NCBI RefSeq assembly: GCF_025938095.1
Contig: NZ_JAPCZF010000002.1
Location: 558,001-622,000, forward strand
Length of the DNA: 64,000 nt
DNA from: Novosphingobium sp. JCM 18896
GTDB lineage: Bacteria > Pseudomonadota > Alphaproteobacteria > Sphingomonadales > Sphingomonadaceae
Reading direction: 5' to 3'
Shown here: piece after piece, positions 23,549 to 31,092 of the stretch
Layout: each line of letters opens with the position of its first letter
How positions within the stretch are numbered: position 1 is the first letter of the stretch
Program-made: the position numbers and the translations under genes
The notes under the pieces: model-generated
Told to the model about the DNA's origin: nothing
The model's database searches: none
The model's input: only the letters and a program-made list of their open reading frames with translations

Positions 23549-23992
23549 CTAGGCGCGCTCGTCCTTGGCCGATTCCATGACGATGTAGCTGGTGATCGTC
23601 GCCACCTGCGGCAGCGCGCCGAGGACTTCGGTGTGGAAATGCTTGTAGGCGGCGAGATCGGGCACTTCGACCCTCAGCAGGAATTCGATCGAACCGGTCA
23701 CGTTGTGGCATTCGCGCACCGCCGGCGCCTCGACCATGGCGCGCTCGAAGGCGCGCTGCTCGTGGATCGTGTGCCGCGACAGGCCGACCGCGACATAGGC
23801 GATGAAGCCGCCACCCATCGCGATCGGATCGAGCACCGCGCGATAGCCGCGAATCACGCCGATGCGCTCGAGCTCGGCCACCCGGCGCGAGCAGGCCGAG
23901 GGCGAGAGGCCGACGCGATCGGCCAGTTCGGCATTGCTCAGCCGTCCCTCGCGCGAGAGTTCGCGCAATATTCCACGGTCGATACGGTCCAT
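23549..23992 (-). CDS. Lrp/AsnC family transcriptional regulator
   Basis: From ATG 23992 the 147-residue protein has the Lrp pattern: MDRIDRGILRELSREGRLSN, a winged helix (AELADRVGLSPSACSRRVAE; LERIGVIRGYRAVLDP) and an RAM ligand-binding domain (GFIAYVAVGLSRHTIHEQRA; AVRECHNVTGSIEFLLRVEV; YKHFHTEVLGALPQVATITS). A longer frame upstream starts at 24058 but has no ribosome site, while 23992 has AAGGA. It is divergent from a LysE-type exporter, and Lrp-type regulators frequently govern such exporters in response to amino acids. Confidence 0.9.
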   Translation of the reverse strand: MDRIDRGILRELSREGRLSNAELADRVGLSPSACSRRVAELERIGVIRGYRAVLDPIAMGGGFIAYVAVGLSRHTIHEQRAFERAMVEAPAVRECHNVTGSIEFLLRVEVPDLAAYKHFHTEVLGALPQVATITSYIVMESAKDERA

Positions 23993-24036
23993 ATTCACCG
24001 ATCCTTGCAAATCTAGTGCAATCGATCGGTGAATAT
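23991..24036. promoter_or_regulatory. nested inverted repeats, candidate Lrp operator
   Basis: ATATTCACCGATC (23991-24003) and GATCGGTGAATAT (24024-24036) are a perfect 13-base inverted repeat. Inside it TTGCA (24005-24009) and TGCAA (24017-24021) form a second dyad. The site covers the Lrp start and ribosome site and lies between the divergent Lrp and LysE genes, which fits autorepression plus exporter control. Confidence 0.65.
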
Positions 24037-24074
24037 GCACCCAATCACTGCGCGTCACGCGCTATCATTGCACA

Positions 24075-24686
24075 ATGATGCTCGACACCGGCACGCTCAT
24101 AGCACTCGCGGTCTTCGCACTGGTCTCTTCGGCCACGCCCGGACCCAACAACCTGATGCTGATGGCCTCGGGGACCAATTTCGGTTTCGCGCGCAGCGGC
24201 GCGCACATGCTGGGCGTGGCCCTGGGCTTCGTGGCGATGATCGTCGTGGTCGGCAGCGGCGTCGGCCTCGCCATCCATTCGAGCTATTATGCCGGGCTGG
24301 CGCTCAAGGTCGCGAGCACGGTCTACATGCTCTACCTCGCCTGGAAGATCGCCACGGCACCGCCGCCGAACGTCGAGCTGCGCGCGGGCGGCAAGCCGAT
24401 GACCTTCGTCCAGGCCGCCGCGTTCCAGTGGGTCAATCCCAAGGCCTGGGCCATGGCGCTGACCGCGACCGCGGTCTACGTGCCCGCCGACAACCAGACG
24501 CTCGGGCTCGTCCAGGTCGCCGTGGTCTTCGGCATGATCAACCTGCCCGTGGTCAGCCTGTGGACCGCGCTCGGCGTGCAGCTGCGCCGCCTGCTCGACC
24601 GCCCGCAGACCCTGCGCGCGTTCAACGTGGTCATGGCGCTGCTGCTCGTCGCCTCGCTCTATCCGACGCTGACGATGGAAGCCTGA
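24075..24686 (+). CDS. LysE family amino acid exporter
   Basis: This 203-residue membrane protein has the LysE/RhtB signature: LIALAVFALVSSATPGPNNL near the N-terminus, GVALGFVAMIVVVGSG, YLAWKIATAP and FQWVNPKAWAMALTATAVYV. Six hydrophobic helices fit the family. It would export small amino acids or derivatives from the cytoplasm. It is transcribed away from the Lrp-type regulator across the operator-like dyads, which strongly suggests regulation by that protein. Confidence 0.9.
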   Translation: MMLDTGTLIALAVFALVSSATPGPNNLMLMASGTNFGFARSGAHMLGVALGFVAMIVVVGSGVGLAIHSSYYAGLALKVASTVYMLYLAWKIATAPPPNVELRAGGKPMTFVQAAAFQWVNPKAWAMALTATAVYVPADNQTLGLVQVAVVFGMINLPVVSLWTALGVQLRRLLDRPQTLRAFNVVMALLLVASLYPTLTMEA

Positions 24687-24687
24687 G

Positions 24688-24718
24688 GCGAACTGCGTCC
24701 GAAGCGGACGGAGTTCAC
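24688..24718 (+). terminator. stem-loop after the LysE gene
   Basis: GAACTGCGTCCG-AAG-CGGACGGAGTTC (24690-24716) is a 12-base stem with one mismatch, starting 3 bases after the LysE stop codon. There is no T-run, so termination may be factor-dependent or the structure may protect the 3' end. Confidence 0.5.
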
Positions 24719-24782
24719 GCCGTAGCCGTGCCCGCAACGGCGGGACGCGTTTGTCGATGTCTCACTCCAGGAATATTCCGGC

Positions 24783-24804
24783 GATGCGGCAATTCCGCCG
24801 CATC
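24783..24804. promoter_or_regulatory. leader hairpin just upstream of the mini-ORF
   Basis: GATGCGGC-AATTCC-GCCGCATC is a perfect 8-base stem ending 3 bases before the ribosome site (GGAGA, 24808-24812) of the 30-codon ORF. It could regulate access to that site, as in type I toxin mRNAs. Confidence 0.45.
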
Positions 24805-24817
24805 AATGGAGAGACAG

Positions 24818-24910
24818 ATGACACTGACCGAAGTCTGCATCCTCCTAGGCCTGTTGATTGCTTTTGCGACCCTCATCTTGAGGATCGTGGAGGTCATGCG
24901 GGTCAAGTAG
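24818..24910 (+). CDS. 30-residue hydrophobic peptide, type I toxin-like
   Basis: The ATG at 24818 follows GGAGA at ideal spacing. The product MTLTEVCILLGLLIAFATLI plus LRIVEVMRVK is one membrane helix with a Glu at position 5 and a basic tail. This layout resembles putative holin-like toxin peptides described mostly from Firmicutes (short, E at position 5, IAFATL-type core, basic end). Codon choice (TTG, ATT, TTT, CTA) is less GC-rich than in its neighbours. It stands alone between LysE and spt. It could instead be a small membrane regulator; no antisense RNA gene is proven. Confidence 0.5.
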   Translation: MTLTEVCILLGLLIAFATLILRIVEVMRVK

Positions 24911-24918
24911 CTGCACGG

Positions 24919-24946
24919 GCGAGGGGGTAAGCAGCAACTTGCCCCC
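24919..24946. other. strong 10-base-stem hairpin after the mini-ORF
   Basis: GAGGGGGTAA-GCAGCAAC-TTGCCCCCTC pairs over 10 bases with one G-T pair and sits 8 bases after the mini-ORF stop codon. It lacks a T-run on either side, so it may be an mRNA 3' stabiliser or part of an antisense RNA. Confidence 0.45.
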
Positions 24947-24954
24947 TCAAACGG

Positions 24955-24997
24955 CCAAAAATGATTGACCCCCAGCCGCAGCAACGACTGAGGGTCA
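24955..24997 (-). terminator. rho-independent terminator of the acp-spt operon
   Basis: On the minus strand TGACCCTCAG and CTGGGGGTCA form a 10-base stem with one mismatch, followed at once by ATCATTTTT. It lies 76 bases beyond the spt stop codon. A weaker hairpin (ACACT/AGTGT, 25018-25031) lies between. Confidence 0.6.
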
Positions 24998-25072
24998 TAT
25001 CAACGGAGAATACTCCGACACTGACGAGTGTTCTTTAGCCCAAAACCATGAATTTTTCAAGTCCGCCGCGGC

Positions 25073-26290
25073 CTAGATGATCCCGGTCGCCTTGCCCGCG
25101 CGTTCGAACATGCCGATGATCGTCTGCACCTGCTCGGCCGAATGTTCGGCGCAGAGCGAGCAACGCAGCAGGGTCATGTTGGCCGGGGTCGCCGGCGGGC
25201 GCGCCAGGTTGACGTAGAGGCCTTCCTTGAGCAGCGCTTCCCACATCGCCGCGCCGCGCTCGAGATCGGGCATGATCACCGAGATGATCGCGCTCTGCGG
25301 GCTGTCGGTGCCGAGCTGGAAGCCGCGCTCCTTGAGCCCGGCATGCAGCGTGCGCGAGTTCTCCCAGAGATGCGCGCGCTTGTTGCCGGCGTGCATCAGC
25401 TTGCGGATCGAGGTCGCGGCCGTGGCGACGACGCTCGGCGGCAGGCTGGCGGTGAACACGTAGGGCCGGCAGACCAGCCGCATGATCTCGAACTTGGGGT
25501 GGTTCGACACGCAGAAGCCGCCGACCGTGCCGACGCTCTTGGAGAAGGTGCCGATGACGAAGTCGACGTCGTCGAGCACGCCCTGGTCCTCGGCGACGCC
25601 GCGGCCGTTGGGGCCGATGAAGCCCATCGAATGCGCCTCGTCGACCAGGACCATCGCGCCGTGCGCCTTGGCGACCGCGATCATCTCCTTGAGCGGGGCG
25701 ATGTCACCCATCATCGAATAGACGCCTTCGAGGATGACGAGCTTGCCCGCGCCTTCGGGAATGCGCTTGAGGCGCTTTTCCATCGCCTCGATGTCGTTGT
25801 GCTTGAACGGCACGACTTCGGCGTCGCCCATCTTGCAGCCGTCCCAGATCGAGGCGTGGCTGTCGATGTCGAGGACGATGTAATCGCCCTTGCCAGCGAT
25901 GGTGCTGATGATGCCGAGGTTCGCCTGGTAGCCGGTCGAGAAGACCATGGCGTGGTCCATGGCGTAGAATTCGCAGAGCGCCTCTTCGACCGCCTTGTGC
26001 CCGGCATAGGTGCCGTTGAGCACGCGGCTGCCCGTCGTGCCCGCGCCGAAATCGTCGAGCGCCTGCTTGCCCGCGTCGATCACGTCGGGGTCGAAGGTCA
26101 TGCCCATGTAGTTGTAGGTGCCGAGCAGGATCGTCTCGCGACCGTTGCAGATCGCCGTGGTCGGCGAGAGCACCTTCTCCATGACGAGCCCGAACGGATC
26201 CTCGACGCCCGAGGCGAGCAGCCCCGCGCGCAGATCGATGATCGGCTGGAACTTGTCGAACAGGTCGCCCTTGGCGGTGGTGTCGGTCAT
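25073..26290 (-). CDS. spt: serine palmitoyltransferase
   Basis: This 405-residue alpha-oxoamine synthase condenses serine with palmitoyl thioester to 3-ketodihydrosphingosine, the first step of sphingolipid synthesis. It closely resembles the Sphingomonas paucimobilis enzyme: TILLGTYNYMGMTFDPDVID, GTTGSRVLNGTYAGH, DSHASIWDGCKMG with His145, VDEAHSMGFIGPNGRG with Asp217 and His220, and GTFSKSVGTVGG with the PLP lysine at about residue 251. It ends NMTLLRCSLCAEHSAEQVQT, including the Arg equivalent to R378 of that enzyme. The start at 26290 (MTDTTAKG) lies just 2 bases after the acp gene, so it is preferred over an upstream ATG. It defines the host as a sphingolipid maker. Confidence 0.95.
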   Translation of the reverse strand: MTDTTAKGDLFDKFQPIIDLRAGLLASGVEDPFGLVMEKVLSPTTAICNGRETILLGTYNYMGMTFDPDVIDAGKQALDDFGAGTTGSRVLNGTYAGHKAVEEALCEFYAMDHAMVFSTGYQANLGIISTIAGKGDYIVLDIDSHASIWDGCKMGDAEVVPFKHNDIEAMEKRLKRIPEGAGKLVILEGVYSMMGDIAPLKEMIAVAKAHGAMVLVDEAHSMGFIGPNGRGVAEDQGVLDDVDFVIGTFSKSVGTVGGFCVSNHPKFEIMRLVCRPYVFTASLPPSVVATAATSIRKLMHAGNKRAHLWENSRTLHAGLKERGFQLGTDSPQSAIISVIMPDLERGAAMWEALLKEGLYVNLARPPATPANMTLLRCSLCAEHSAEQVQTIIGMFERAGKATGII

Positions 26291-26291
26291 G

Positions 26292-26531
26292 TCAGCCCTG
26301 CAGCTTGACCACGGCATCGACGAGCTGGCCGTAGGTCTCGATCTCGGCCTGCTGGTTCATGCTGATGATGATGTCGAACTCGTCCTCGATCGCCGCGACG
26401 AAATCCATGACGGTCAGGCTGTCGAACTCGAGGTCGCCCGAGAAGGTCGAAGCGTCGGTGATCGCGACACCCTTCTTGTTGAAGGGCGCGATCAGCGCTC
26501 CGATACGCTCGGCGGTGGCGGCGCGGTCCAT
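26292..26531 (-). CDS. acyl carrier protein paired with serine palmitoyltransferase
   Basis: This 79-residue protein from ATG 26531 (MDRAATAERIGALIAPFNKK) has a four-helix ACP pattern with the phosphopantetheine Ser in DLEFDSLTVMDFVAAIEDEF. It is the first gene of a two-gene operon with spt, ending one base before the spt start. Sphingolipid-producing alphaproteobacteria have a dedicated ACP next to spt that supplies acyl-thioester substrate instead of acyl-CoA; this is the likely role. Confidence 0.88.
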   Translation of the reverse strand: MDRAATAERIGALIAPFNKKGVAITDASTFSGDLEFDSLTVMDFVAAIEDEFDIIISMNQQAEIETYGQLVDAVVKLQG

Positions 26532-26643
26532 GGTCAAAATAGGCTCCCGAAACAGGTCTGGCGCTCTGGCCAAGAAATGCGGCGCAAAAGCGGCGCTTGG
26601 GCAAGGTGTCAAGTCAAAGGGACTCGGCGGGGGCCGCGCCGGT

Positions 26644-27021
26644 CTAGAGCGCGGGCCGCTCGACCAGGCCTTTGACCGCCACCATGAACGGTCCGATCGA
26701 GACCGGCTTGGCCAGATAGGAATCGGCGCCCGCCTCGCGGATCCGCTCCTCGTCGCCCTTGCCGGCATAGGCGGTGACGGCCAGCACGGGAATCATCCGC
26801 AGCAACGGATCGGCCTTGGCCGCCTCGATCAGGTCGAGTCCCGAGACGTTGGGAAGCTGGATGTCCATGATGATCAGGTTGGGGACGAAGTTCTTCGCCT
26901 TGTCGAGCGCGTCGAGTCCATCGGACACGGGTTCAACGGCGTAGCCCTGACTCTTCAGGACATCGCAGAACAGCTTTCGATTGAGATCGTTGTCCTCGAC
27001 AACGAGGATTCGCTTTGCCAT
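26644..27021 (-). CDS. divK: single-domain response regulator DivK
   Basis: This 125-residue receiver domain, MAKRILVVEDNDLNRKLFCD then GYAVEPVSDGLDALDKAKNF, has the phospho-acceptor Asp53 in LIIMDIQLPNVSGL, the Thr/Ala switch in AVTAYAGKGDEERI and the Lys in DSYLAKPVS. There is no output domain. The sequence and the adjacent divergent DUF3572 gene match the conserved divK locus of alphaproteobacteria, where DivK controls cell-cycle kinases. The start is set at 27021 because the frame upstream contains no ribosome site and reads into the divergent gene. Confidence 0.93.
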   Translation of the reverse strand: MAKRILVVEDNDLNRKLFCDVLKSQGYAVEPVSDGLDALDKAKNFVPNLIIMDIQLPNVSGLDLIEAAKADPLLRMIPVLAVTAYAGKGDEERIREAGADSYLAKPVSIGPFMVAVKGLVERPAL

Positions 27022-27063
27022 TCGCCCGCCCGCGCACCATGTTGCGTGCTGCCCCTCTAGGCT

Positions 27064-27369
27064 TTGCAAGCGAGGCTGACAATTCCGGTAAATCCTTCTT
27101 CCCCCGTGCCAAAATTGGGCGTTGACGCGCAAACTCTGGCGCTGTCCGCCTTGGGCTGGGTCCTCGGCGACCAGGACCGGGCCGAGCGCTTGCTCGCTTT
27201 GACCGGTCTCACGCCCGAAAGCCTGCGCGAAAGGCTCGGCGATCCCGCGCTCATGGGTGCCGTGCTCGACTTCCTCTGCGCGCATGAGCGCGACCTCGTC
27301 GCCGCGGCCGAAGCGCTCGACGTGCCGCCGCAAGTGCTTGCGAATGCACGCGAAAGGCTGGTCTCGTGA
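27064..27369 (+). CDS. DUF3572 family protein
   Basis: A small helical protein with TLALSALGWVLGDQDRAERL followed by LLALTGLTPESLRERLGDPA and a LDFLCAHERDLVAAAEALDV end, matching DUF3572, which lies divergent to divK in many alphaproteobacteria. The precise start is uncertain: TTG at 27064 gives 101 residues, GTG at 27106 about 87. The last codons overlap the following HAD gene (27366). The function is unknown; linkage to divK suggests cell-cycle expression. Confidence 0.75.
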   Translation: MQARLTIPVNPSSPVPKLGVDAQTLALSALGWVLGDQDRAERLLALTGLTPESLRERLGDPALMGAVLDFLCAHERDLVAAAEALDVPPQVLANARERLVS

Positions 27370-28010
27370 GCCGTCCCCTGATCATCAGCGATTGCGACGA
27401 AGTGCTGCTGCACATGATCGTGCCCTATCGCGACTGGCTGGCCGAGCAGCACGGCATCGCCTTCGATCTCGGCCGCGGCGATTTCGCCCAGTCGATGACC
27501 CACGTCGGCACCGGCGATCAGGTCGCCCCCGAGGGCGTCTGGCGCTACCTCAACATGTTCTTCGACGACGAGATGCATCGCCAGTTTCCCATCAATGGCG
27601 CGATCGAAGCGATGACCGCGCTGGCCGAACATGCCGACGTCGTCGTGCTGACCAACCTGCTCGACCATCGCCAGGCGACGCGCACGCGCCAGCTGAGCGA
27701 TCACGGGCTGGACCTGCGCGTGTTCACCAACCAGGGGCCGAAGGGCCCCGCGATCAAGACGATCCTCGACGAATACCAGCCGTCGCGCGCGGTGTTCATC
27801 GACGATCTCGCGCAGCATCACGATTCGGCGGCGGCGCTCGTACCTCAAGTCGATCGCCTCCACCTCTGCGGCGAACCGCTGCTTTCGCCACATATCGCTT
27901 GCGCCCACCGTGCAGGCCACGCCCACGCCCGGATCGACGACTGGGCCAGCGCCCTGCCCTGGCTGCTCGACCGGCTACACATCGAAAAGACACCCGAGGA
28001 AACCGCATGA
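27366..28010 (+). CDS. HAD superfamily hydrolase
   Basis: This 214-residue protein starts with GTG at 27366 overlapping the DUF3572 stop. It has the HAD motif I as ISDCDEVLLHMIVPYR (nucleophile Asp in DCDEV), a motif II candidate VVVLTNLLDHR, a motif III Lys in NQGPKGPAIKTILDEY and motif IV SRAVFIDDLAQHHDS. Phosphatase activity is expected but the substrate is not evident. Its stop overlaps the RidA start as ATGA in a five-gene overlapping operon. Confidence 0.84.
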   Translation: MSRPLIISDCDEVLLHMIVPYRDWLAEQHGIAFDLGRGDFAQSMTHVGTGDQVAPEGVWRYLNMFFDDEMHRQFPINGAIEAMTALAEHADVVVLTNLLDHRQATRTRQLSDHGLDLRVFTNQGPKGPAIKTILDEYQPSRAVFIDDLAQHHDSAAALVPQVDRLHLCGEPLLSPHIACAHRAGHAHARIDDWASALPWLLDRLHIEKTPEETA

Positions 28011-28480
28011 CCACTGACGCCGCCATCGATGCCAAGCTCGCCGAACTGGGCCTGACCTTGCCCGCCCCGGCCGCGCCGGTCGCGGCCTATGTACCGGTGG
28101 TCGTCGCGGGCGGTCTCGCGCACGTCTCGGGCCAGCTGCCCTTCGTGAACGGCGCTCTGGTCACGGGCCGGCTCGGCGAAAGCGTCAGCGCCGAGCAGGG
28201 CTACGAAGCCGCGCGCGCCTGCGGGCTGATGATCCTGGCGCAGCTGCGTGCCGCGCTCGGCTCGCTCGATCGGATCGAGCGGATCGTCAAGCTCGGCGCC
28301 TTCGTCAGCTCGACCGGCGATTTCACCGAACAGCCGAAAGTGGCGAACGGCGCCTCGGAGCTGATGGCCGTGCTGTTCGGCGAGGCCGGCAAGCACGCGC
28401 GCAGCGCGGTCGGCGTGCCCGTGCTGCCGCTGGGCGCCGCCGTAGAGGTCGATGCGATTGTCGCCGTTCGCGCCGATTGA
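28007..28480 (+). CDS. RidA family protein
   Basis: This 157-residue protein is of the RidA/YjgF/UK114 type: VAAYVPVVVAGGLAHVSGQL, GYEAARACGLMILAQLRAAL, GSLDRIERIVKLGAFVSSTG and VGVPVLPLGAAVEVDAIVAV. Family members hydrolyse reactive imines or enamines released by PLP enzymes. It is coupled to the HAD gene (ATGA) and overlaps the next gene by 29 bases. Whether it works on the usual 2-aminoacrylate or something specific to this operon is unknown. Confidence 0.87.
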   Translation: MTTDAAIDAKLAELGLTLPAPAAPVAAYVPVVVAGGLAHVSGQLPFVNGALVTGRLGESVSAEQGYEAARACGLMILAQLRAALGSLDRIERIVKLGAFVSSTGDFTEQPKVANGASELMAVLFGEAGKHARSAVGVPVLPLGAAVEVDAIVAVRAD

Positions 28481-29225
28481 CCGCTGGCTGGCGCCGGCGC
28501 CCGATCCGGCCCGCGTGGCCTGGATCGGTGAGCACGTGTTCGCGCACCGCGGCCTGCACGGCCCGGGTGTGCCCGAGAATGCGCCGAGCGCCTTCGCCGC
28601 CGCGATCGAGCGCGGCTTCGGCATCGAATGCGACATCCAGCGCTCGCGCGACGGCCAGGCGATGGTCTTCCATGACTGGGAGCTCGACCGGCTGACCGAG
28701 GCGAAGGGCCCCGTCGCCAAGCGGACCGCGGCCGATCTCGGTGCGCTGACCTTGACCGGCAGCAGCGATACCGTGCCCAGCCTGCGCGAGCTGATCGACC
28801 AAGTCGCCGGCCGGGTGCCGCTGCTGATCGAGATCAAGTCACGCCGTGACATGCACATCGCACCAGTCTGCCTGGCGGTCCGCCGCGTGCTCGAAGGCTA
28901 TCGCGGCCTGCACGCGGTGATGAGCTTCGACCCGCGCGTCGTCCACTGGTTCGCCCGGCATGCGCCGCTGACCCTGCGCGGCCTCGTCGTCACCGAGGAG
29001 AACGCCAAGGACGCGATCGCCGCGATCAAGCGCCACCTCGCGCTGTGGCGAGCCAAGCCGCAGTTCCTCGCCTACGACATCCGCGACCTGCCCAGCAGCT
29101 TCGCCGCCAGCCAGCGCGCGCGCGGCCTGCCCGTCGCGAGCTGGACCGTGCGCAACCCCGAACTGCGCGCGCGCGCCGCCGAGCATGCCGACGCGCCGAT
29201 CGCCGAAGGAGCCGGCATTCCGTGA
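28452..29225 (+). CDS. glycerophosphodiester phosphodiesterase family protein
   Basis: This 257-residue TIM-barrel enzyme has all GDPD metal motifs: HVFAHRGLHGPGVPENAPSA with the His-Arg-Gly and Glu residues, GFGIECDIQRSRDGQAMVFH, HDWELDRLT, and LIEIKSRRDMHI. It cleaves glycerophosphodiesters to glycerol-3-phosphate and an alcohol. There is no signal peptide, so it is probably cytoplasmic. It overlaps RidA at its start and the FemAB-like gene at its end (GTGA, 29222-29225). Confidence 0.9.
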   Translation: MRLSPFAPIDRWLAPAPDPARVAWIGEHVFAHRGLHGPGVPENAPSAFAAAIERGFGIECDIQRSRDGQAMVFHDWELDRLTEAKGPVAKRTAADLGALTLTGSSDTVPSLRELIDQVAGRVPLLIEIKSRRDMHIAPVCLAVRRVLEGYRGLHAVMSFDPRVVHWFARHAPLTLRGLVVTEENAKDAIAAIKRHLALWRAKPQFLAYDIRDLPSSFAASQRARGLPVASWTVRNPELRARAAEHADAPIAEGAGIP

Positions 29226-30385
29226 GTGAAGCCGATTTCACCGTGCGGGTCCTGTCGGCCGTGGGCGAGACCGAGGCCGCCGAATGGGACGCGCTGAGCG
29301 CTGAAGGACCGGGCGGCACCAACCCCTTCGTCAGCCATGCCTTCCTGGCCGCGATGGAGGATTCGGGCAGCGTCGGCCAGGGCACGGGCTGGCTGCCGAC
29401 ACCGCTGGTGATCGACGGTGCCGATGGCCGCCTCTCGGGCGCGCTGCCCGCCTACGTCAAGTCGCACAGCCAGGGCGAATACGTGTTCGATCACAGCTGG
29501 GCCGATGCCTGGCACCGCGCCGGCGGATCCTACTATCCCAAGCTGCAAATCGCCGTGCCGTTCACCCCGGCGACCGGGCCGCGCGTGCTGACCCGCGAAC
29601 CCGCACTCGCCGCGCCGCTGCTGCTGGCGGCCGAGCGGTTCTGCGCAGCGCACGGCCTGTCCTCGGCCCATGCGACCTTCATCGCGCCCGAACAGGCGCC
29701 GTTGTTCGAGAAGGCCGGCTGGCTGCTGCGCGACGACATCCAGTTCCACTGGACCAACCGCGGCTATGCGAGCTTCGACGATTTCCTGGGCGCGCTGTCG
29801 TCGCGCAAGCGCAAGGACCTGCGCAAGGAGCGCGCGGCGGCGCAGGACGGCGTGAAGATCCGCGCGCTGCGCGGCGACGACATCCGCGCCGAACACTGGG
29901 ACGCCTTCTGGCAGTTCTATCAGGACACCGGCGCGCGCAAATGGGGGCAGCCCTATCTGACGCGCGAGGCCTTCACCCTGCTCGGCGAGCGGATGGCAGA
30001 CCGGATTCTGCTGGTGCTGGCCTTCATCGACGACAGCCCAGTGGCCGGCGCGCTCAACTTCATCGGCGGCGACGCGCTATACGGACGCTATTGGGGCGCC
30101 GTGATCGACAAGCCGTTCCTCCATTTCGAGCTCTGCTACTATCAGGCGATCGACGCGGCGATCGCGCTCGGGCTCGAACGGGTGGAAGCGGGCGCGCAGG
30201 GCGGCCACAAGCTGGCGCGTGGCTACGAGCCGGTGCGCACGCTATCGGCGCATTATATCGTCCACGCGGGCTTCCGCGAAGCCGTGGCCGATTTCCTCGC
30301 GCGCGAACGCGAAGGCATTGCGAGCGATCAGCTCTATCTCGGCGGTCGAACGCCGTTTCGTAAGGAAGACAGGTCCCGGCCCTGA
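29222..30385 (+). CDS. GNAT/FemAB-like protein (DUF482 family)
   Basis: The start is GTG at 29222 within GTGA. This 387-residue protein has the DUF482 signature NPFVSHAFLAAMEDSGSVGQ with GTGWLPTPLVIDG, a YVFDHSWADAWHRAGGSYYP block, ERMADRILLVLAFIDDSPVA, GALNFIGGDALYGRYWG and a final YEPVRTLSAHYIVHAGFREA. The family has an acyl-CoA N-acyltransferase fold related to FemAB peptidoglycan aminoacyl transferases. The substrate is not known. It is the last gene of the operon. Confidence 0.82.
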   Translation: MSEADFTVRVLSAVGETEAAEWDALSAEGPGGTNPFVSHAFLAAMEDSGSVGQGTGWLPTPLVIDGADGRLSGALPAYVKSHSQGEYVFDHSWADAWHRAGGSYYPKLQIAVPFTPATGPRVLTREPALAAPLLLAAERFCAAHGLSSAHATFIAPEQAPLFEKAGWLLRDDIQFHWTNRGYASFDDFLGALSSRKRKDLRKERAAAQDGVKIRALRGDDIRAEHWDAFWQFYQDTGARKWGQPYLTREAFTLLGERMADRILLVLAFIDDSPVAGALNFIGGDALYGRYWGAVIDKPFLHFELCYYQAIDAAIALGLERVEAGAQGGHKLARGYEPVRTLSAHYIVHAGFREAVADFLAREREGIASDQLYLGGRTPFRKEDRSRP

Positions 30386-30419
30386 TCCGGGACTGGCAGG
30401 ACGCGCGAGGCTGTCCTGG
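30373..30419 (+). terminator. two consecutive stem-loops at the end of the DUF482 gene
   Basis: GTCCCGG-CCCTGAT-CCGGGAC (30373-30393) contains the stop codon in its loop, and CAGGAC-GCGCGAGGCT-GTCCTG follows at 30398-30419. Neither has a T-run. They lie between convergent genes (the DUF482 gene and the Sel1-like gene) and may end both transcripts with Rho. Confidence 0.35.
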
Positions 30420-30457
30420 TGTGATAGTCGGCCTATCCGCCTAGGCCGCTATGGATT

Positions 30458-30796
30458 TCAGGCCGCTTTGCGGCTCGTGGCAGCCAGCCACTGGCGCGCG
30501 CGGCGCTGGGCTTCTGCGATTTCACGCGCGGTCATCTCTTCGGAGATGTCGGCGCGGCACATCTGGGCTTCTTCGTGACCGACGACTGCAGCCAGGTTGA
30601 ACCACTTGTGAGCTTCGACGAGATCGACGGCAATGCCGTGTCCGCCGGTCGAGAAGGCAACGCCGAGTTCGAAGTAGGCGTTGATGTCGCCGTGGGCCGC
30701 ATTGGCCAGGCAACGGGCCACCATCATGTCGCCGGCCGTATCGTGGCACTCGCTGACGGTGGAGAGATCGACTTCATGTAACCATGCTTTGCTCAT
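30458..30796 (-). CDS. Sel1-like repeat protein
   Basis: This 112-residue protein has one to two Sel1-like units: LANAAHGDINAYFELGVAFS with TGGHGIAVDLVEAHKWFNLA, then AVVGHEEAQMCRADISEEMT. It ends EIAEAQRRARQWLAATSRK. There is no signal peptide; an AAGGGA ribosome site precedes the start. Such short Sel1 proteins are found in signalling complexes but no partner is evident here. The gene is monocistronic. Confidence 0.75.
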   Translation of the reverse strand: MSKAWLHEVDLSTVSECHDTAGDMMVARCLANAAHGDINAYFELGVAFSTGGHGIAVDLVEAHKWFNLAAVVGHEEAQMCRADISEEMTAREIAEAQRRARQWLAATSRKAA

Positions 30797-31092
30797 CGAA
30801 ACATCCCTTCATAAATCCTCGGGCCCTCCTTCGCCCGTCCATGACAAGAGAATTGCCCGATTTATGGTCAACAAAGGGTTAACGCCGTCGGCGAAATCGC
30901 GGGGTCCCGCTTCGACATAGGTCTAACCGCACAAGCCCTTTGAAATTTCACGTAGGACAACCGCCATTGCCGCTTGTGCGGCTTCCGGGGGGCAACTATA
31001 GGCGCGGCAACCGTGGCTCGCTCTACGTCACCGGCAAAAGCCGGGGCAGCATAACGCAAGCGGCCCTGGGGAGGAGTGGTGCGGAGACTCTG

